Of a stretch of DNA of 64,000 nt, positions 33,476-42,603 are shown one piece after another. The position numbers and the translations under genes were made by a program. Each line of letters opens with the position of its first letter. Within the stretch, counting starts at the first letter, position 1. Source of the stretch: Mariniblastus fucicola (GTDB lineage Bacteria > Planctomycetota > Planctomycetia > Pirellulales > Pirellulaceae); the NCBI RefSeq assembly GCF_008087665.1, contig NZ_CP042912.1:5766001-5830000 (forward strand), written 5' to 3'. The notes under the pieces were generated by a model that did not search any database, was not told the origin of the DNA, and was given only the letters and a program-made list of their open reading frames with translations.

Positions 33476-34870
33476 TTAGAACAACCCCTTGATGGCTTTC
33501 GCTCCGTAATCCACGATCGGAAAAGGACGCCCACCAGGGCCAGGCAATTCGGTTTCCAACTCCAACCCCAAGCTCTTGAAAATCGTGGCGACGATGTCCT
33601 TTGGTTGATACGGATCCTCCGCGGGAACGGCTCCGATTGGATCGCTGCTGCCGATCACGCGACCGCCCTGCACTCCTCCGCCTGCGAAATAAACACTAAA
33701 ACACTGCGGCCAGTGATCGCGACCACCGGCAGGATTGACTCGAGGCGTGCGACCGAATTCAGCCAGATTGCAGACCAGCGTTTTGTCCAGCAAGCCGCGT
33801 TCATCAAGATCAGTAATCAAGGCCGCGTAGGCTTTGTCGTACATCGGACAAACGTCTTTCTTCATGCCCTCGATCGAAGTGAACGGTTTCGAGCCGTGGA
33901 TGTCCCAGGTGATTTCGTCGAACACGGTCAGGAAAGTGTTGATCGTCACAAAGCGAACGCCGGCTTCGATCAAACGACGGGCCAGCAAACAACATTGGCC
34001 AAAACGATTCATCCCGTACCTCTCACGAACCTTGTCCGATTCCTGGCCCAGGTCGAAGGCTTCGCGAGCCTGTTTGCTGGTCATCAAACGATACGCCGCG
34101 TGAAAGTTCTCTTCCATCATGCGAGCGTTTTCGCTGGCTTCGAAATCACGCACTGTTTGGTCAACGATGTCTCGCATCTTGCGGCGGCGGTGTAGCCTGG
34201 CGGTTCCGATCTGTTCTGGCGGCAACAGGTCGGGCACCTTGAAATTTTTCTTTGACGGATCAGCCGAAAGCTCAAACGGATCGAACTTCTTTCCCAGAAA
34301 ACCACCGGCTTGTCCGTTAGGCATATTGCCGCCGCCGCGTCCCATCTTTTGCGGAAGCAGCACGTGTGCCGGAAGGTCCGATTTCCGGCCTCGCAAATAT
34401 TCCAGCACCGAACCGGCATGCGGAGTTTCGACTCCGCCCTGAAAAACGCGGCCCGTTTGCATGACTTGCCAACCCGCATCATGCACCGCGGCGCCCAGAT
34501 GATGACAGGATCTGACCAACGAAAATTTGTCCGCGATCTTAGCGTGTTCAGGCAGCAGTTCCGAAACCTGAAACGTGTCGTTGTTGGTCGTAATCGGCTT
34601 GAAGGGGCCGCGGATCTCGCGCGGTGCATTGGGCTTCATGTCCCACAGGTCGATATTGCTGGGCGCGCCGAGGTTGAAGATCATGATCGCCGATCGATCA
34701 TCGTGCGGATCTCCTTTCGCATCGGCCGCGGACATATGCGCAGCGGCTTCGGCGGCCATCAATTGCGGCAACGACAGGCCGATCGCGCCCAATGTGCCGA
34801 CTTGCAGAAAGTCGCGGCGCGTGGTGCCGTTGCAGTTGTGGGATTTACCTTTCCCGATGAACTCCAGCAT
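33476..34870 (-). CDS. DUF1501 protein with Tat signal peptide
   Basis: A 464-residue protein of the DUF1501 family (sulfatase/alkaline phosphatase-like fold). A twin-arginine signal (TTRRDFLQVGTLGAIGLSLP) directs export of the folded protein through the Tat system, whose TatC is encoded at the left edge of this window. Family blocks include IMIFNLGAPSNIDLWDMKP, LVRSCHHLGAAVHDAG, GVRFVTINTF, NLAEFGRTPRVNPAGGRDHWP and YQPKDIVATIFKSLG. The histidines and aspartates suggest a metal site. Met at 34870 is preferred over 34876. DUF1501 proteins accompany DUF1549/DUF1553 partners in planctomycetes; here the DUF1501 gene comes first in the transcription unit. Confidence 0.92.
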   Translation of the reverse strand: MLEFIGKGKSHNCNGTTRRDFLQVGTLGAIGLSLPQLMAAEAAAHMSAADAKGDPHDDRSAIMIFNLGAPSNIDLWDMKPNAPREIRGPFKPITTNNDTFQVSELLPEHAKIADKFSLVRSCHHLGAAVHDAGWQVMQTGRVFQGGVETPHAGSVLEYLRGRKSDLPAHVLLPQKMGRGGGNMPNGQAGGFLGKKFDPFELSADPSKKNFKVPDLLPPEQIGTARLHRRRKMRDIVDQTVRDFEASENARMMEENFHAAYRLMTSKQAREAFDLGQESDKVRERYGMNRFGQCCLLARRLIEAGVRFVTINTFLTVFDEITWDIHGSKPFTSIEGMKKDVCPMYDKAYAALITDLDERGLLDKTLVCNLAEFGRTPRVNPAGGRDHWPQCFSVYFAGGGVQGGRVIGSSDPIGAVPAEDPYQPKDIVATIFKSLGLELETELPGPGGRPFPIVDYGAKAIKGLF

Positions 34871-35034
34871 GGTCAATGGCTCCAGTCTTCGGATTTGTGG
34901 ACGCCATCATTATAGCCCAAACCGACGATTCGCCCGCAAAGTGCCAGTGCAACGAAGCGATTTAATTGTTGTTTGAGCTGATCAACAAGTTGTATAATCA
35001 GGCCTCAACTTCCAACCTTCCTGAGGATCCTGCC

Positions 35035-35721
35035 ATGAATCAACGTCGTCTTTTTCTTTCCGGCTGTGTCGCGATCGGAGCCCTGCCTTCGGTTTCAATT
35101 TTGTCCTCTCAGGACGACGACTCGAAGCGGTTGGACCAGGAAATGGTCAACATCTTCGTTGCCAAATCACATGGCGACATCGAAACGATCAAGAGCCTGC
35201 TCAAGAAAGAACCGGCGCTCGTCAACTGTGCCCGCGATTGGGGAAGCGGCGACTGGGAAACCGGTTTGGGAGCCGCCTCTCATGTTGGCCGTCGTGAAAT
35301 CGCGACGCTGTTGCTGGACCACGGTGCCAGACTGGATGCGTTCGCCGCGGTAATGCTGGGGATGAAAGACGTCGTTGCTGAAATGCTGAAAGTTCGCAAA
35401 GACTTGCACACGATGCCAGGAGCACACGACATTCCTATGCTGTGCCACGCGATTTTTGGCAAGTCCGAGGCGGAGGAAGTGTTCGAGCTGCTGCTGGAAA
35501 GTGGAGCCGATGTGAACGCGGAATCCAAAATGCGAATGACGCCACTGAGTGCTGCGGTGAGCGTCGGCAGTGCTCAACAGGTGGAAGAACTTTTACGCCG
35601 CGGCGCTGACCCAAAGGCGAAAAACAGTAGAGATGAATCCATTCTGGATTTCGCAATGAAACGCGACGACGCGAAAGTCACCGCGCTGATCAAGGACGCG
35701 ATCGCTGGCCAGAAAAAGTAG
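35035..35721 (+). CDS. Exported ankyrin-repeat protein
   Basis: A 228-residue protein with an RR-type N-terminus (NQRRLFLSGCVAIGALPSV), probably a Tat signal, followed by five or six ankyrin repeats. Clear repeat cores are SHVGRREIATLLLDHGARLD, VFELLLESGADVNAESK, MTPLSAAVSVGSAQQVEELL and GADPKAKNSRDESILDFA. Ankyrin repeats mediate protein binding and no catalytic domain is present. The Cys in LSGC resembles a lipobox but lies too close to the arginines. The ATG at 35035 follows a GAGG ribosome site; the frame opening at 34966 is not coding-like. It is divergent from the DUF1501 gene. Confidence 0.8.
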   Translation: MNQRRLFLSGCVAIGALPSVSILSSQDDDSKRLDQEMVNIFVAKSHGDIETIKSLLKKEPALVNCARDWGSGDWETGLGAASHVGRREIATLLLDHGARLDAFAAVMLGMKDVVAEMLKVRKDLHTMPGAHDIPMLCHAIFGKSEAEEVFELLLESGADVNAESKMRMTPLSAAVSVGSAQQVEELLRRGADPKAKNSRDESILDFAMKRDDAKVTALIKDAIAGQKK

Positions 35722-35827
35722 CGGTTCAGTCAGGTGCTGAACTGATACTGACGAACATGGAATCGATAGCATCCCGCGTGGCGGAGGACCAAAACGCAAC
35801 GCGGAATGCCGTCGACAGTAGTTCCCT

Positions 35828-36835
35828 TTATCGCTGCCACTGAGGAGCAGACTGATACTCGTTGTCGTTGAAGTACTGATTCTTTTGCCGCGAAGGCATC
35901 GGCTCAAGTGGCTGACGGCGAGGCTGCAACGGTTGGTTGTAGGCGGCTCGTTCGACTCGATTCGTCTTGTGACTGTCGAGGGCTTCAAGCTGCATTTGCA
36001 GTCGTGAAACTTGATCGGCCAGCCCTTCGAATCGCCACTGGCCTTCACTTCGTGCCTGATTCTGATTTTGTTCCGGCGGCGTAGTCAGCTGGATACGTTG
36101 TCGGTTGTTGCGAGCGAGGCGACTGTTGTTTTCGAGGCCCTGATAGCCGAGCTGTGCAAGTGCCTGGGCGAGTTGCTGGTTGCCAAGATTCATCGCCACT
36201 GCCTGCTGATAATTCTTTTGCAGCATTTGGTTCAGCGGACCTGCAACCTGATTGATCTGCTCCGCAGCGTTGCTCATCGAACGCATCTGACTCATCTGGC
36301 CCTGCATCCGTGCCATCTCAAGAGCATGCTCTGCCTTGAGTTTGGTGATTTTAGCTTCTGCTTTGAGAGCCACGTTTTGAGCAACCATCTTCAGCGCGGT
36401 CTCGATCATTCGCTTTTTGGCATCGAGACTGATTTCGCTTTCAAGATTGCCCGCGATCATTTCTGTCAGTTCGCGGCAACAGTCGTCGATAGACTCAACT
36501 TTTTCCGAGTCATCAACATCGGACGGTGAACGCTTCTCAAACTTGACTTTCTCTTCTGCCGAAGTTGGTTGAGTTTCCTCGAGAAGAGGATGGGCCGCGA
36601 ATGGTGGCACGAGATCTCCAGACATCGTGGAGATCGAAAATGGAACGGGCTGGTTCGATGTCGTCGGCGTCACGATGACGGGGCCCCGGTAGACTTCACC
36701 AAGCAGTGCGAGGCGATCAACCGGGGGCGTCGGTTTCTCCGCGAGCTCCTGTTGAGCCTGCGTCGTGATCGACGTGAATAAGATTGAAGCAGGAATTACG
36801 ATAGAAACGCACGCGATTCGAAACATCCTTGTCAT
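35828..36835 (-). CDS. Secreted Gln/Asn/Met-rich helical protein, unknown function
   Basis: A 335-residue exported protein not assigned to a family. It has a signal peptide (FRIACVSIVIPASILFTSITTQAQ), a Pro-rich segment, and then a long helical, coiled-coil-like region (about 120-225) with ALKMVAQNVALKAEAKITKL and HALEMARMQGQMSQMRSMSN. The C-terminus is rich in Gln, Asn and Arg and probably disordered (NYQQAVAMNLGNQQLAQALAQ). One Cys pair (DDCCREL) occurs. The start at 36835 is chosen because the upstream extension to 36874 precedes the signal peptide without adding coherent sequence. It is divergent from the Trm112-like gene. A structural envelope role is only a guess. Confidence 0.62.
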   Translation of the reverse strand: MTRMFRIACVSIVIPASILFTSITTQAQQELAEKPTPPVDRLALLGEVYRGPVIVTPTTSNQPVPFSISTMSGDLVPPFAAHPLLEETQPTSAEEKVKFEKRSPSDVDDSEKVESIDDCCRELTEMIAGNLESEISLDAKKRMIETALKMVAQNVALKAEAKITKLKAEHALEMARMQGQMSQMRSMSNAAEQINQVAGPLNQMLQKNYQQAVAMNLGNQQLAQALAQLGYQGLENNSRLARNNRQRIQLTTPPEQNQNQARSEGQWRFEGLADQVSRLQMQLEALDSHKTNRVERAAYNQPLQPRRQPLEPMPSRQKNQYFNDNEYQSAPQWQR

Positions 36836-37023
36836 TTCAGACTCCTTAGCTCTGCGAACTGCCTGTGCCATCATGGCATTGCCATTTGCATGGCGGCAGC
36901 CATTTGAATACAGACTTCGTTTTTCACCAATACGAATTTGCCGCCCGGCGATGTCAGAATTTCACCAAAGTGCTATCATCTGGATTCAAAGTCGGTCAGA
37001 CCACTTCCGCCTCAGGTTTCTCC

Positions 37024-37287
37024 ATGAATGAACTCTCTCCTTCGGTCATCGAGCTACTCCGCTGCCCGGTCACTCATTCCGAGTTGAGTCGTCTTGACGA
37101 AGCGGCAATCGAAAAAGTCAACGATCAGATTCGTCGCGATGCAATGGTCGACCGGAAAGGCCGCAGGGTCTCCGAGGAGTTTTCAGCGGGACTGATCAAC
37201 TCTGACAACAGCCTCGCGTACTCCGTCCGGGGCGGTATCATTCAGCTAATCGCAGACGAAGCAGTCGTGCTCAACGGCCTTTTTTAG
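37024..37287 (+). CDS. Trm112-like (UPF0434/YcaR-type) small protein
   Basis: An 87-residue protein with the Trm112/YcaR opening LLRCPVTHSEL and closing YSVRGGIIQLIADEAVVL, which resembles the family's Y-P-[IV]-x-[DG]-G-I-P-x-[ML]-L end. It shows only one clear Cys of the usual zinc set, so zinc binding may be lost. Homologues activate methyltransferases or have unknown roles. The start at 37024 gives the family N-terminus; the longer upstream frame is unconvincing. The HIT gene begins 12 bp downstream, so the two genes probably form an operon. Confidence 0.75.
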   Translation: MNELSPSVIELLRCPVTHSELSRLDEAAIEKVNDQIRRDAMVDRKGRRVSEEFSAGLINSDNSLAYSVRGGIIQLIADEAVVLNGLF

Positions 37288-37299
37288 ACAGGACACGTC

Positions 37300-37641
37300 A
37301 TGCCAGACACCATCTTCAAGAAGATCATCAACAAGGAAATTCCGGCCAACATCGCCTACGAAGACGACCTGTGCATCGCCTTTCATGATGTCCAGCCCAA
37401 GGCCCCGGTGCATGTGCTGTTGATTCCAAAGCAGGAGATTGAGAACGTTGCGGCGTTGACCGAAAATGATCGCGATGTCGCTGGTCATCTTCTGGTGAAA
37501 GTCCACGAGGTCGCCGAGTTGCTCGATCTGGAAAACGGCTATCGGATCGTTGCCAACTGCGGCGCCGACGGAGGTCAATCCGTTGACCATCTGCACTTTC
37601 ACATTCTCGGTGGTCGAGCTTTGGGCTGGCCGCCGGGATAG
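37300..37641 (+). CDS. HIT-family (HinT-like) nucleotide hydrolase
   Basis: A 113-residue histidine-triad protein that hydrolyses adenosine phosphoramidates and acyl-adenylates. The triad HLHFHILGG is near the C-terminus, preceded by ANCGADGGQSVDHLHFH. The N-terminus DTIFKKIINKEIPANIAYED is typical of HinT, as is VQPKAPVHVLLIPKQ. Length and motif order match the family fully. The 12-bp spacing from the Trm112-like gene suggests co-transcription. Nothing unusual. Confidence 0.95.
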   Translation: MPDTIFKKIINKEIPANIAYEDDLCIAFHDVQPKAPVHVLLIPKQEIENVAALTENDRDVAGHLLVKVHEVAELLDLENGYRIVANCGADGGQSVDHLHFHILGGRALGWPPG

Positions 37642-37746
37642 CCGCTGCCAATTCTCGACAATCGTGCCGATCGGGATTGTTGAGGTCGATTGAATGCTTT
37701 CTGATGGTCAAATGCAGGGATTGCCCCTGCGGCATTCCATCTCCAA

Positions 37747-40700
37747 GTGTTTGACGAGACAGGTTCCTTGAGCCACTACACCCTTGAGAAAAGTTCACGA
37801 TTCTGCGTTTGGATACTGTGTGTCATTGCGTTTTCGAACGGACTGAACGCAGAGCAACAACCGGAAGCTGATCAGCGTTCGCAGCTTAAACGCGAAACAT
37901 CGCAACTCGCCGAAGCCATCGCGCTTTTACCGGCTGAAACGGCGGACAAGTCGCAGCTCGAACAGCGAGTCAGCGCGATCGATGCGGCCATCACTCAGTC
38001 AGCCGAAACTGCGGGCGAGATTGCGAGACTTCAGGAAAAAATTAGCAACGCGGACGCAAGAAGCAAGCAGCTTGCAGCCGAGATTGCAGAGCTCAAATCT
38101 GCCGACCCAAAAGCACAGCAGGATCTGGCGAAGTCCGACCTGGCTGAACTGAAGGCCAAACAGGCTGAAGTACAAGCCGAGCTCAGTCGCTTGCGCACAG
38201 AGAGCACGCAGCTTGATACCGCGATGGCCAACGTCGTCCAATCGCGACAAAAGATCGAGCAGGAATTGACCAACATCGATGCCAGAAAAGAACAGGCGAC
38301 CGAAACCACGACTCCGGTCGGTGATTCGATTCCCGAGCGGCTGGCGAAACTGGAAAATAGCGTCGCCTTGTATCGACTGTCATTGCTACGGCAAAAACTG
38401 CAGCTGCAAAATCAATGGTCGGTCGTGAATGAACAGCTGGACATTGATCAACAGCGAAGCGAATTGGTCGGGCTGCAGATCAAACAGCTGGAAGCATCCA
38501 ACACAACGCTGACGGATGCGATCGCAACACTGCGTCAAAAGGAAGCTCGGGACATGGCCACACAGGCTTCCGAGAAAGCTTCTCAAATCCGCGAAAACTA
38601 TCCACTGCTGGCTTCGAGCGAAGATCTCAACGTGGAAATTGCGGACAAGAATCAAAAACGCGAAAAAGAGTTTGCTGACGCGGCTCAGCAGAACAGGAGT
38701 CTGTTGGAGCAATTGGTCGATGTGCGGGACAAGTATCGAGACACGCAGGCCCGAATCAGCGCGATAGGACGATCCAACACCGTTGGGGCGATGCTGCGAA
38801 AACGCAAATCCGAACTGCCGAGCATGCAGAAACGCCAACAGCAGGTCAGCTTGAATCGGGACAAGATTGAAGAGATTCAGTTCGATCGTTTTCAAATTTC
38901 AGAGCAGCTGGCCGAGCTTTCCATGGAAACCATTCGCAAGGAAACGGAAGTCGCCGCAGGCAGGGAAATTGCCCTCAAAGATTGGGAAAAGCTTGAAAAA
39001 CCGGTGGAACAGCTGATCGAGAGAAGAAAAGAATCGCTTCGTTCGCTGGACAAAATTCTGGATCGACTGTTCCTCAGCTACCTTGATATCGAAACCAACA
39101 ACAGCCGATTGTCCGATGTTGTCTCAAGGTTCAACGACTACATCAATGAACGAATTTTGTGGCTGCGATCCAACAAACTTCTGTTCAGCGAACTGAAAAT
39201 CGACGAGGCCGACAAGGTTTTACTTTCGCCAAAAGACTGGGTTCAGAATCACCAACTGACTCTGCATTCTTTCCGGTCACGATCGTGGCTGTTCGGTCCG
39301 GGAGCGATTTTGATCATCGCGCTGTTGGTGCTGCGTTCTCGCATGCGACGGCGAGTCGATGCGTTTGGAGTGACGGCAAGCCGTGGATCTTGCGCGACGT
39401 TCTGGCCGACCGGGAGAGCTGCGATTCTTACGCTGTTGATCTCGGTAACGATTCCGCTGATTGCCGTAGGAGCCGGTTTGGGTTTTCGGCAAACAATGCA
39501 CTCGGGAAGCGTGCTTTTTGAAGGCCTCGCGAACGCGCTGGTCACCGCGGGTTTGTTTGCGCTGCCGCTTGAAGTCCTGCGCCGCGTTTGCAGAAAAAAT
39601 GGACTGGCTCCCAAGCATTTTGATTGGCCCGATGAAGCCGTCGGCAAGCTGAAACGACACCTGTCCTGGTACGTACTGCCGGCATCGATGCTCGTGTTTG
39701 CCGTTAGCCTCTTGATTCAACTGGACACCGCTCATCGAGTCGACTTGCCCGAGCGAATTTTGTTCGTGATTGCAATGCTGCTAACAACGTTGCTGGTTCA
39801 TCGAATCTTTTCGCCAGCGACTGGAATCTTCAGCCAGTATTTGAAACGGCGAGAAAACTCGTGGGCCAACCAGACTTCTGCAACCTGGTTCACATTGATC
39901 TTGCTGGTTCCAGTTTCGATGGCGCTGCTGGCGATCGTTGGCTATTACTACACCGCGATCAATCTGACGCGATGCCTGTGTTTTACGTTTGCCTTCGGGG
40001 TTTCAGTTGAGCTGATCCGTGCGTTGATCCGTCGATTCGTTTTGGTTCGACGCAGGGCGGCACATATTGAAAGTGCAAGGCGAAAACGGGCTGCTGAAAT
40101 CGAAGCCGAAAAAGAAGCTCGCAAAAAAGCAGCGGCTGAGCGGAAGCGACGAATCGAAGCCGGCGAAGAAGTTGAAGATATGAATCCGGTGATGTCGTCG
40201 GAGTCACTGGCCGATTTGCAGTTCGAAAAAGTTGACATCGCGGAGAACGCCGGACAAGCCAATCAGCTGATACGATTGCTTGGCTGGACAGCGTGGCTGA
40301 TTGGACTTTGGCTGGTATGGAGCGACGTCTTGCCGGCGTTAAAAGCGCTCGACGAGTACAAGCTGTGGGAAACGACACAGACAGCGTCGGCAGAAACTGA
40401 CGCTTCCGGGTTATCCGCTCTGATGCCGCAACCTGCTGAAAGCTCTTCGGCTCAATCTGGAACCGACGAGAAAACACAACCTTCAGCGCCATCGGATCCG
40501 CTGGACGATGGCGGCTCAACGACGGAAACGACCAAAGCAAAAACTTCGGCGCCCATGATTTTGCTCGACCCGCCCGAGAACGACGGTGTCTCCTTGCGGG
40601 ATTTCCTCGTGTTCATTGTCATCTCGCTACTGACGTTCTTTGCAGCACGAAATCTACCCAATGCGTTCGAGATGCTGTTTCTGGACGAGTTGCCGGTGGA

Positions 40701-41484
40701 TCGGTCCGCGCGTTTCGCCTCCAAGGCCCTGTTCAGCTACGCCATCGTTATCATCGGCACCGCGTTAGCGTTAAAGACACTGTCCATTAACTGGACCAGC
40801 ATTCAGTGGCTGGTGACGGCACTGACGTTTGGCCTGGCCTTCGGACTACAGGAGATCTTTGCGAATTTCGTCGCAGGAATCATCTTGATGTTTGAGCGCC
40901 CGATGCGTATCGGCGACCTGATCACGGTGGATGAATTCACGGGTGTGGTGTCGCGGATTCGCACCCGAGCAACCACGATCGTCAACTGGGATCGCAAGGA
41001 GTACGTGATCCCCAACAAGGACTTCATTACAGGACGCTTGATCAACTGGACGTTAAGCGACGCCATCAACCGGATTCAGCTTACCGTTGGTATCGCTTAC
41101 GGTTCAGACGTCGCGAAAGCAAAACGCATTATCTTCGACATTTGCAAAGAGCATCGCAGTATTGTGGAAGAACCGGCGACCAGCATTACGTTTGAAGAGT
41201 TCGCTGACAGTTCATTGAACCTCGTTGTTCGCACATTCCTCGGAGACATCGATAGTCGCCTGTCGACCGTTGACTCGCTCCACATGCGAATCAACACGGC
41301 GTTCGCCGAAAACGGAATTGAGATCTCGTTCCCTCAGCGTGACCTCAACTTACGCTCCATCGACGACGACGTCGCCCGGTACTTTCCCGGCCCAACAGGT
41401 TTGCCGGGCGACGCACCACGCACAGCCGGGCAATCAGCGTCTGCGAAAGGGAACAGCGCCGCTCATGGAATGGATTCGAAATGA
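37747..41484 (+). CDS. Large MscS-family mechanosensitive channel (MscK/KefA-like)
   Basis: A 1245-residue membrane protein. The first ~35 residues are a signal or leader segment, followed by a ~470-residue periplasmic region that is mostly long coiled coil (Gln/Glu/Arg-rich heptads). Next come several membrane helices from about residue 515, a cytoplasmic basic region (RKRAAEIEAEKEARKKAAAE) and an acidic insert. The C-terminal MscS core starts near 950, with ALTFGLAFGLQEIFANFVAG (pore-lining helix) and FERPMRIGDLITVDEFTG. The family opens under membrane tension to release osmolytes. A GTG start at 37747 is listed; a TTG at 37768 with an AGG ribosome site just upstream is a reasonable alternative. 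The stop overlaps the corA start by 4 nt. Confidence 0.88.
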   Translation: MFDETGSLSHYTLEKSSRFCVWILCVIAFSNGLNAEQQPEADQRSQLKRETSQLAEAIALLPAETADKSQLEQRVSAIDAAITQSAETAGEIARLQEKISNADARSKQLAAEIAELKSADPKAQQDLAKSDLAELKAKQAEVQAELSRLRTESTQLDTAMANVVQSRQKIEQELTNIDARKEQATETTTPVGDSIPERLAKLENSVALYRLSLLRQKLQLQNQWSVVNEQLDIDQQRSELVGLQIKQLEASNTTLTDAIATLRQKEARDMATQASEKASQIRENYPLLASSEDLNVEIADKNQKREKEFADAAQQNRSLLEQLVDVRDKYRDTQARISAIGRSNTVGAMLRKRKSELPSMQKRQQQVSLNRDKIEEIQFDRFQISEQLAELSMETIRKETEVAAGREIALKDWEKLEKPVEQLIERRKESLRSLDKILDRLFLSYLDIETNNSRLSDVVSRFNDYINERILWLRSNKLLFSELKIDEADKVLLSPKDWVQNHQLTLHSFRSRSWLFGPGAILIIALLVLRSRMRRRVDAFGVTASRGSCATFWPTGRAAILTLLISVTIPLIAVGAGLGFRQTMHSGSVLFEGLANALVTAGLFALPLEVLRRVCRKNGLAPKHFDWPDEAVGKLKRHLSWYVLPASMLVFAVSLLIQLDTAHRVDLPERILFVIAMLLTTLLVHRIFSPATGIFSQYLKRRENSWANQTSATWFTLILLVPVSMALLAIVGYYYTAINLTRCLCFTFAFGVSVELIRALIRRFVLVRRRAAHIESARRKRAAEIEAEKEARKKAAAERKRRIEAGEEVEDMNPVMSSESLADLQFEKVDIAENAGQANQLIRLLGWTAWLIGLWLVWSDVLPALKALDEYKLWETTQTASAETDASGLSALMPQPAESSSAQSGTDEKTQPSAPSDPLDDGGSTTETTKAKTSAPMILLDPPENDGVSLRDFLVFIVISLLTFFAARNLPNAFEMLFLDELPVDRSARFASKALFSYAIVIIGTALALKTLSINWTSIQWLVTALTFGLAFGLQEIFANFVAGIILMFERPMRIGDLITVDEFTGVVSRIRTRATTIVNWDRKEYVIPNKDFITGRLINWTLSDAINRIQLTVGIAYGSDVAKAKRIIFDICKEHRSIVEEPATSITFEEFADSSLNLVVRTFLGDIDSRLSTVDSLHMRINTAFAENGIEISFPQRDLNLRSIDDDVARYFPGPTGLPGDAPRTAGQSASAKGNSAAHGMDSK

Positions 41485-42563
41485 GACGAAAAGCAGTAAC
41501 TCGTTCCCGAAAACGTGCTCCTCACCGATCACAACCGGGAGCACCTCCAGGCACGCTGGTATCGCACCACGAAGGCGAAACTTCGGTTGAGGTGATTGCC
41601 TATTCGAGCAGCCGCTTTGAAGTCTGGGAAGAAACAGAAATCGAGCGTCTGGTGGCCAAGTGCGATGCTTTCGATGTCGTCTGGATAAACGTGATCGGAC
41701 TGGCGGACCTTGATTTGATCAGGCTCATCGGGAAGACGTTCAACATTCACCAACTGACGCTGGAAGACATCAACAATATCCATCAGCGAGCCAAGTACGA
41801 GAATTTTGAAGAGTACGATTACTTTATTACGAGGATGGCTCGCTTCGATGCAGATATTGAAAATCGAATTGAAACGGAACAGCTCAGCATCATTCTGATG
41901 GACAAATTCGTGCTCACGTTTCAGCTAATCGAAGTCGACTGCCTTGACCCGGTCCGTCGCCGGCTGAAGGAGAAGTCGGGTCTGATTCGCGAGCGTGGCA
42001 ATGACTATTTGGTCTATGCGTTGATCGACAGCGTGATCGACCATTACTTTCCGATCGTGGATCAGCTTGGCGATCGAGTCACAGATTTTGATGACGCGTT
42101 ACAGAAAGATGAAACCACGGTCTCGGCAATTGAAGTTCACCAAGTCCGCCGCGAACTGCTAAGCCTGGCACGGCTCATCCGGCCTCATCGTGAGATGTTG
42201 AGTCGGATTCTTCGTGAGCCTTCGCGATTCTCTGCGCAAACGCGACTGTTCCTGAATGACTGCATGGATCACGCTTTGCAATTGGGCGAAACGATTGAGA
42301 CCAATCGTGAAATTTGCTCGGACTTGCGTTCTTACCATTTGGCCCTGATTGGAAACCGGACGAACGATGTGATGAAGACGCTGACGATCGTGTCCACCAT
42401 TTTTATCCCGCTCAGCTTCATCGCCGGACTGTACGGGATGAACTTCGAGTACATGCCTGAGCTGAAATGGAAGCTTGGATACTTCGCGGCGTTGGGCGCG
42501 ATGGCCGCGGTCGCAGTTTCTCTGCTTGCGTGGTTTCGGTCTCGAGGCTGGTTCGGTACATAG
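41481..42563 (+). CDS. corA: CorA-family magnesium/cobalt transporter
   Basis: A 360-residue CorA-type channel for Mg2+ (and Co2+/Ni2+). The N-terminal cytoplasmic alpha/beta domain ends in a long helix, then two C-terminal membrane helices. The first helix, STIFIPLSFIAGLYGMNF, carries the diagnostic YGMNF motif; the loop EYMPELK precedes the second helix. The first ~25 residues are basic (RRKAVTRSRKRAPHRS). ATG at 41481 overlaps the MscS stop (ATGA), implying translational coupling of an osmotic channel with a cation transporter. It converges with the ExoD gene 40 bp away. Confidence 0.93.
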   Translation: MRRKAVTRSRKRAPHRSQPGAPPGTLVSHHEGETSVEVIAYSSSRFEVWEETEIERLVAKCDAFDVVWINVIGLADLDLIRLIGKTFNIHQLTLEDINNIHQRAKYENFEEYDYFITRMARFDADIENRIETEQLSIILMDKFVLTFQLIEVDCLDPVRRRLKEKSGLIRERGNDYLVYALIDSVIDHYFPIVDQLGDRVTDFDDALQKDETTVSAIEVHQVRRELLSLARLIRPHREMLSRILREPSRFSAQTRLFLNDCMDHALQLGETIETNREICSDLRSYHLALIGNRTNDVMKTLTIVSTIFIPLSFIAGLYGMNFEYMPELKWKLGYFAALGAMAAVAVSLLAWFRSRGWFGT

Positions 42564-42603
42564 CCCTCAGCCTCCAGTCCGCCACCGTTTCAACTGAATT
42601 GAA

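Noticed and set aside
35035-35085. Lipobox (LSGC) in the ankyrin protein
   Set aside because: The Cys is only seven residues after the RR pair, leaving no hydrophobic core before it. A Tat-type signal continuing through GCVAIGALPSV fits better.
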